From assembly GCF_900102675.1 (NCBI RefSeq), contig NZ_FMYX01000003.1, forward strand, positions 62,001-126,000: a stretch of 64,000 bases of DNA. The letters run 5' to 3'. The DNA comes from Pseudomonas guariconensis (GTDB taxonomy: Bacteria; Pseudomonadota; Gammaproteobacteria; Pseudomonadales; Pseudomonadaceae). Under the pieces are notes generated by a model that was not told the origin of the DNA, did not search any database, and worked only from the letters and a program-made list of their open reading frames with translations. The position numbers and the translations under genes were made by a program. Each line of letters begins with the position of its first letter. Positions within the stretch are counted from its first letter, which is position 1. Below are positions 62,242 through 64,000 of this stretch, piece after piece.

Positions 62242-63999
62242 CTATTTGCCGCGAATCAACCGACGCAACGCAAACCGGTTCGGATGACACGCCTGCGCCA
62301 CCGTGCGCGGCAGCGGCAGCGGTTCACCGCACACCCAGGCTGCGACCAGCTCGCCGCTCAAGGGCGTGGTGATCAACCCTCGCGAACCATGGCCGCTGTT
62401 CACGTACAACCCGTCGAGCCAAGGACAGGGCGTGTCCGGCACCTGTCGAGCGTCTTTAGCGAGCACCGCATAGGCGTCGGTGAACGCTTGCGCATCCGCC
62501 ACGGGCCCTACGATCGGCAGGTAGTCTGGGCTTGTGCAGCGGAACGCCGCTCGGCCTTGCAACCGGGCGGGGTCCAGCACGCTGGTATTGAGCCGCTCGG
62601 CCAGGTCCGTGGAGATTTCATCGAGCAGGGACAAGTTGCCCTGGTGTTCGGCGACAGTCGGTGCCAAGTCGTCGTTATGGAAGTCGAAGCTTGCGCCCAA
62701 GGTGTGCTCATCGCCACGCGGCGGCGCGACGTAGCCTTCGGCACACACCACGGTGCGCAAGGCGCGGCTGGCCTCGGTGGCTGGCAGGCGGGTGATCTGC
62801 CCGCGGATGCGCTTGAGCGGCAGCTCGGCGCAGGCCTCGAAGCGGCGGATCTCGGCGGCACCGGCGAGCACCACCACTGGCGCGCTCGCCAGCAGGCGCT
62901 CACCGTCCCACGCTTGCCAACGGCCATCGACTTTGCGCAGTTCGATCACCTCCTGGTGGGTCAGCAACTCGATGTGCGGATGTTGCAGCTGCGCCTGGCA
63001 CAGCGCTGGCGGATGCACCCAGCCGCCTTCGGGATAGAACAACCCACCGGCAGGCAGTGCCACGCCTGCGACCGACTCGGCCTGGGCCTGATCGAGCACG
63101 TGCAGCAATGTGCTGTCGAAGGCCTCGGCCAGCTTGGCCTGGCGCTGTGCTTCCTTGTCGTCGAAGGCCAATTGCAGCACACCGCAGTCGTCCCAGTCCT
63201 GTCCGCGTTGCAGCTGTTGCAGCCAACGGCGGGTGTAGCCGAAGCCCGAGAGGATCATCTGCGACAGCGTCGTGCCGTGGGCCGAGAGTTTCAGGTAGAG
63301 CACGCCCTGGGGGTTGCCCGAGGCTTCCTGGGCCGGGGCGTCGTGGCGCTCCAGCACGCTGACCTGCCAGCCACGGGCCGCGAGGCTGGCAGCCGTGGCG
63401 CTACCGGCAAGGCCGGCACCGATGACCACGGCATGCCGCGGGCCTTGCACAGGGGCAGGGCGGGCATACCAAGGTTCGGGTTCGGCTGGGGCGGGTTGCT
63501 CAGCGGGCCAGCCCTGGAACTGGCCGTGCATGACCTCCCATTTTTTACCGATACCCGGCACCTTGCGCATGGCAAAGCCTGCAGCGATCAGGCCACGACG
63601 CACCCAGCCGGTGGTAGTGAAGGTGCCCAGTGTGGTGCCGGGCCGGGACAGCCGGGCCAGTTGCGCGAACAGCTCCGGCGTCCACATGTCGGGGTTCTTC
63701 GCCGGGGCGAAGCCGTCGAGGAACCACACATCGACCTGCGCATCGAGCGTAGGCAATTGCGTCAGGGCATCGCCCACCATCAGGGTCAGGGTCACCCGCC
63801 CATGGTCGAAGCTGAACTGCTGGAAGCCGCCATGTACCGCCACGTACTGTGCCAGCAGCGGCTGCCAGTAAGGTTCGAGTTGTGGCCACAGCTGTACCGC
63901 GCGGGCGAGGTCTTCGCGGGTGAGCGGGTACTTTTCGACGCTGACAAAATGCAGGCGCGCACCCCGCGGGGCGTGTTCGGCGAACAACTGCCAGGCACA
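62242..63999 (-). CDS. mnmC: Bifunctional tRNA 5-methylaminomethyl-2-thiouridine enzyme MnmC, start outside window
   Basis: The C-terminal 585 or so residues of MnmC, which completes mnm5s2U34 in tRNAs. Present are part of the N-terminal methyltransferase domain (VDVWFLDGFAPAKNPDMW, TTTGWVRRGLIAAGF) and the whole FAD-dependent oxidase domain (HAVVIGAGLAGSATAASLA, SGNPQGVLYLKL, NSGHGSRGLITTPLSGEL). The frame is open through the window end, so about 70-80 residues with the SAM-binding start are missing. Confidence 0.95.
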   Translation of the reverse strand, partial: CAWQLFAEHAPRGARLHFVSVEKYPLTREDLARAVQLWPQLEPYWQPLLAQYVAVHGGFQQFSFDHGRVTLTLMVGDALTQLPTLDAQVDVWFLDGFAPAKNPDMWTPELFAQLARLSRPGTTLGTFTTTGWVRRGLIAAGFAMRKVPGIGKKWEVMHGQFQGWPAEQPAPAEPEPWYARPAPVQGPRHAVVIGAGLAGSATAASLAARGWQVSVLERHDAPAQEASGNPQGVLYLKLSAHGTTLSQMILSGFGYTRRWLQQLQRGQDWDDCGVLQLAFDDKEAQRQAKLAEAFDSTLLHVLDQAQAESVAGVALPAGGLFYPEGGWVHPPALCQAQLQHPHIELLTHQEVIELRKVDGRWQAWDGERLLASAPVVVLAGAAEIRRFEACAELPLKRIRGQITRLPATEASRALRTVVCAEGYVAPPRGDEHTLGASFDFHNDDLAPTVAEHQGNLSLLDEISTDLAERLNTSVLDPARLQGRAAFRCTSPDYLPIVGPVADAQAFTDAYAVLAKDARQVPDTPCPWLDGLYVNSGHGSRGLITTPLSGELVAAWVCGEPLPLPRTVAQACHPNRFALRRLIRGK

Positions 64000-64000
64000 G

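Overview
The window reads as chromosomal DNA of a fluorescent Pseudomonas, most like the P. putida group. This rests on recalled gene families and gene order: gpx-fadL, rmuC next to a symporter-fused sensor kinase, actP with its DUF485 partner, csrA, the NAGGN osmolyte operon and mnmC. It also rests on high GC, tRNA-Val/tRNA-Asp in tandem, and many REP-like inverted repeats carrying a GGGTAAACCCGCTCCCA-type arm. No database search was possible.

Layout. 1-10.6 kb: the end of a glutathione peroxidase, a FadL porin, small conserved genes, a 0.9 kb gene-poor stretch, a Sel1 protein, RmuC, a large symporter/histidine kinase/receiver protein, and an MFS carrier. 10.8-19 kb: an MFS-PlsC fusion, a guanidinium exporter (sugE/gdx) behind a guanidine-II riboswitch, rdgC, two tRNAs, map, a PcaQ-like regulator, an FKBP lipoprotein, a YkvA protein behind a perfect DnaA-box palindrome, and a Phd/XRE regulator pair with twin palindromic operators. 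19-30 kb: an EAL-CBS phosphodiesterase, the Prc protease, a quinone oxidoreductase, and an ABC uptake cassette (ATPase, two permeases, a cytoplasmic phosphodiesterase, a binding protein) with a HAD phosphatase and a divergent GntR/UTRA regulator. 30-33 kb: an orphan insecticidal-toxin-complex C component (TccC/Rhs) with a 301-residue variable C-terminus. 33-49.5 kb: envelope and housekeeping genes (MscS channel, apeB, rluA, minCDE, lpxL, patatin, mlaA with a hydrolase, GH17, a betaine-binding protein, actP operon).

49.6-56.2 kb is the accessory island and the most interesting part. A broken type VI baseplate gene (tssF) is followed head to head by seven tandem, same-strand, diverged paralogs of about 220-254 residues. 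I cannot assign them to a named family. All seven keep an STS motif and a later invariant Glu (NE[IV]LV), and six of seven keep an early His. This pattern, strand by strand, resembles the R-STS-E layout of ADP-ribosyltransferase toxins with His in place of Arg. I infer a toxin/effector-domain array, left beside a decayed T6SS locus. No immunity genes are visible between the copies.

56.3-64 kb returns to core genes: a YnfA membrane protein, csrA, a YheU protein, the NAGGN osmoprotectant cluster (asnO, ngg, M42 peptidase) and mnmC running off the end.
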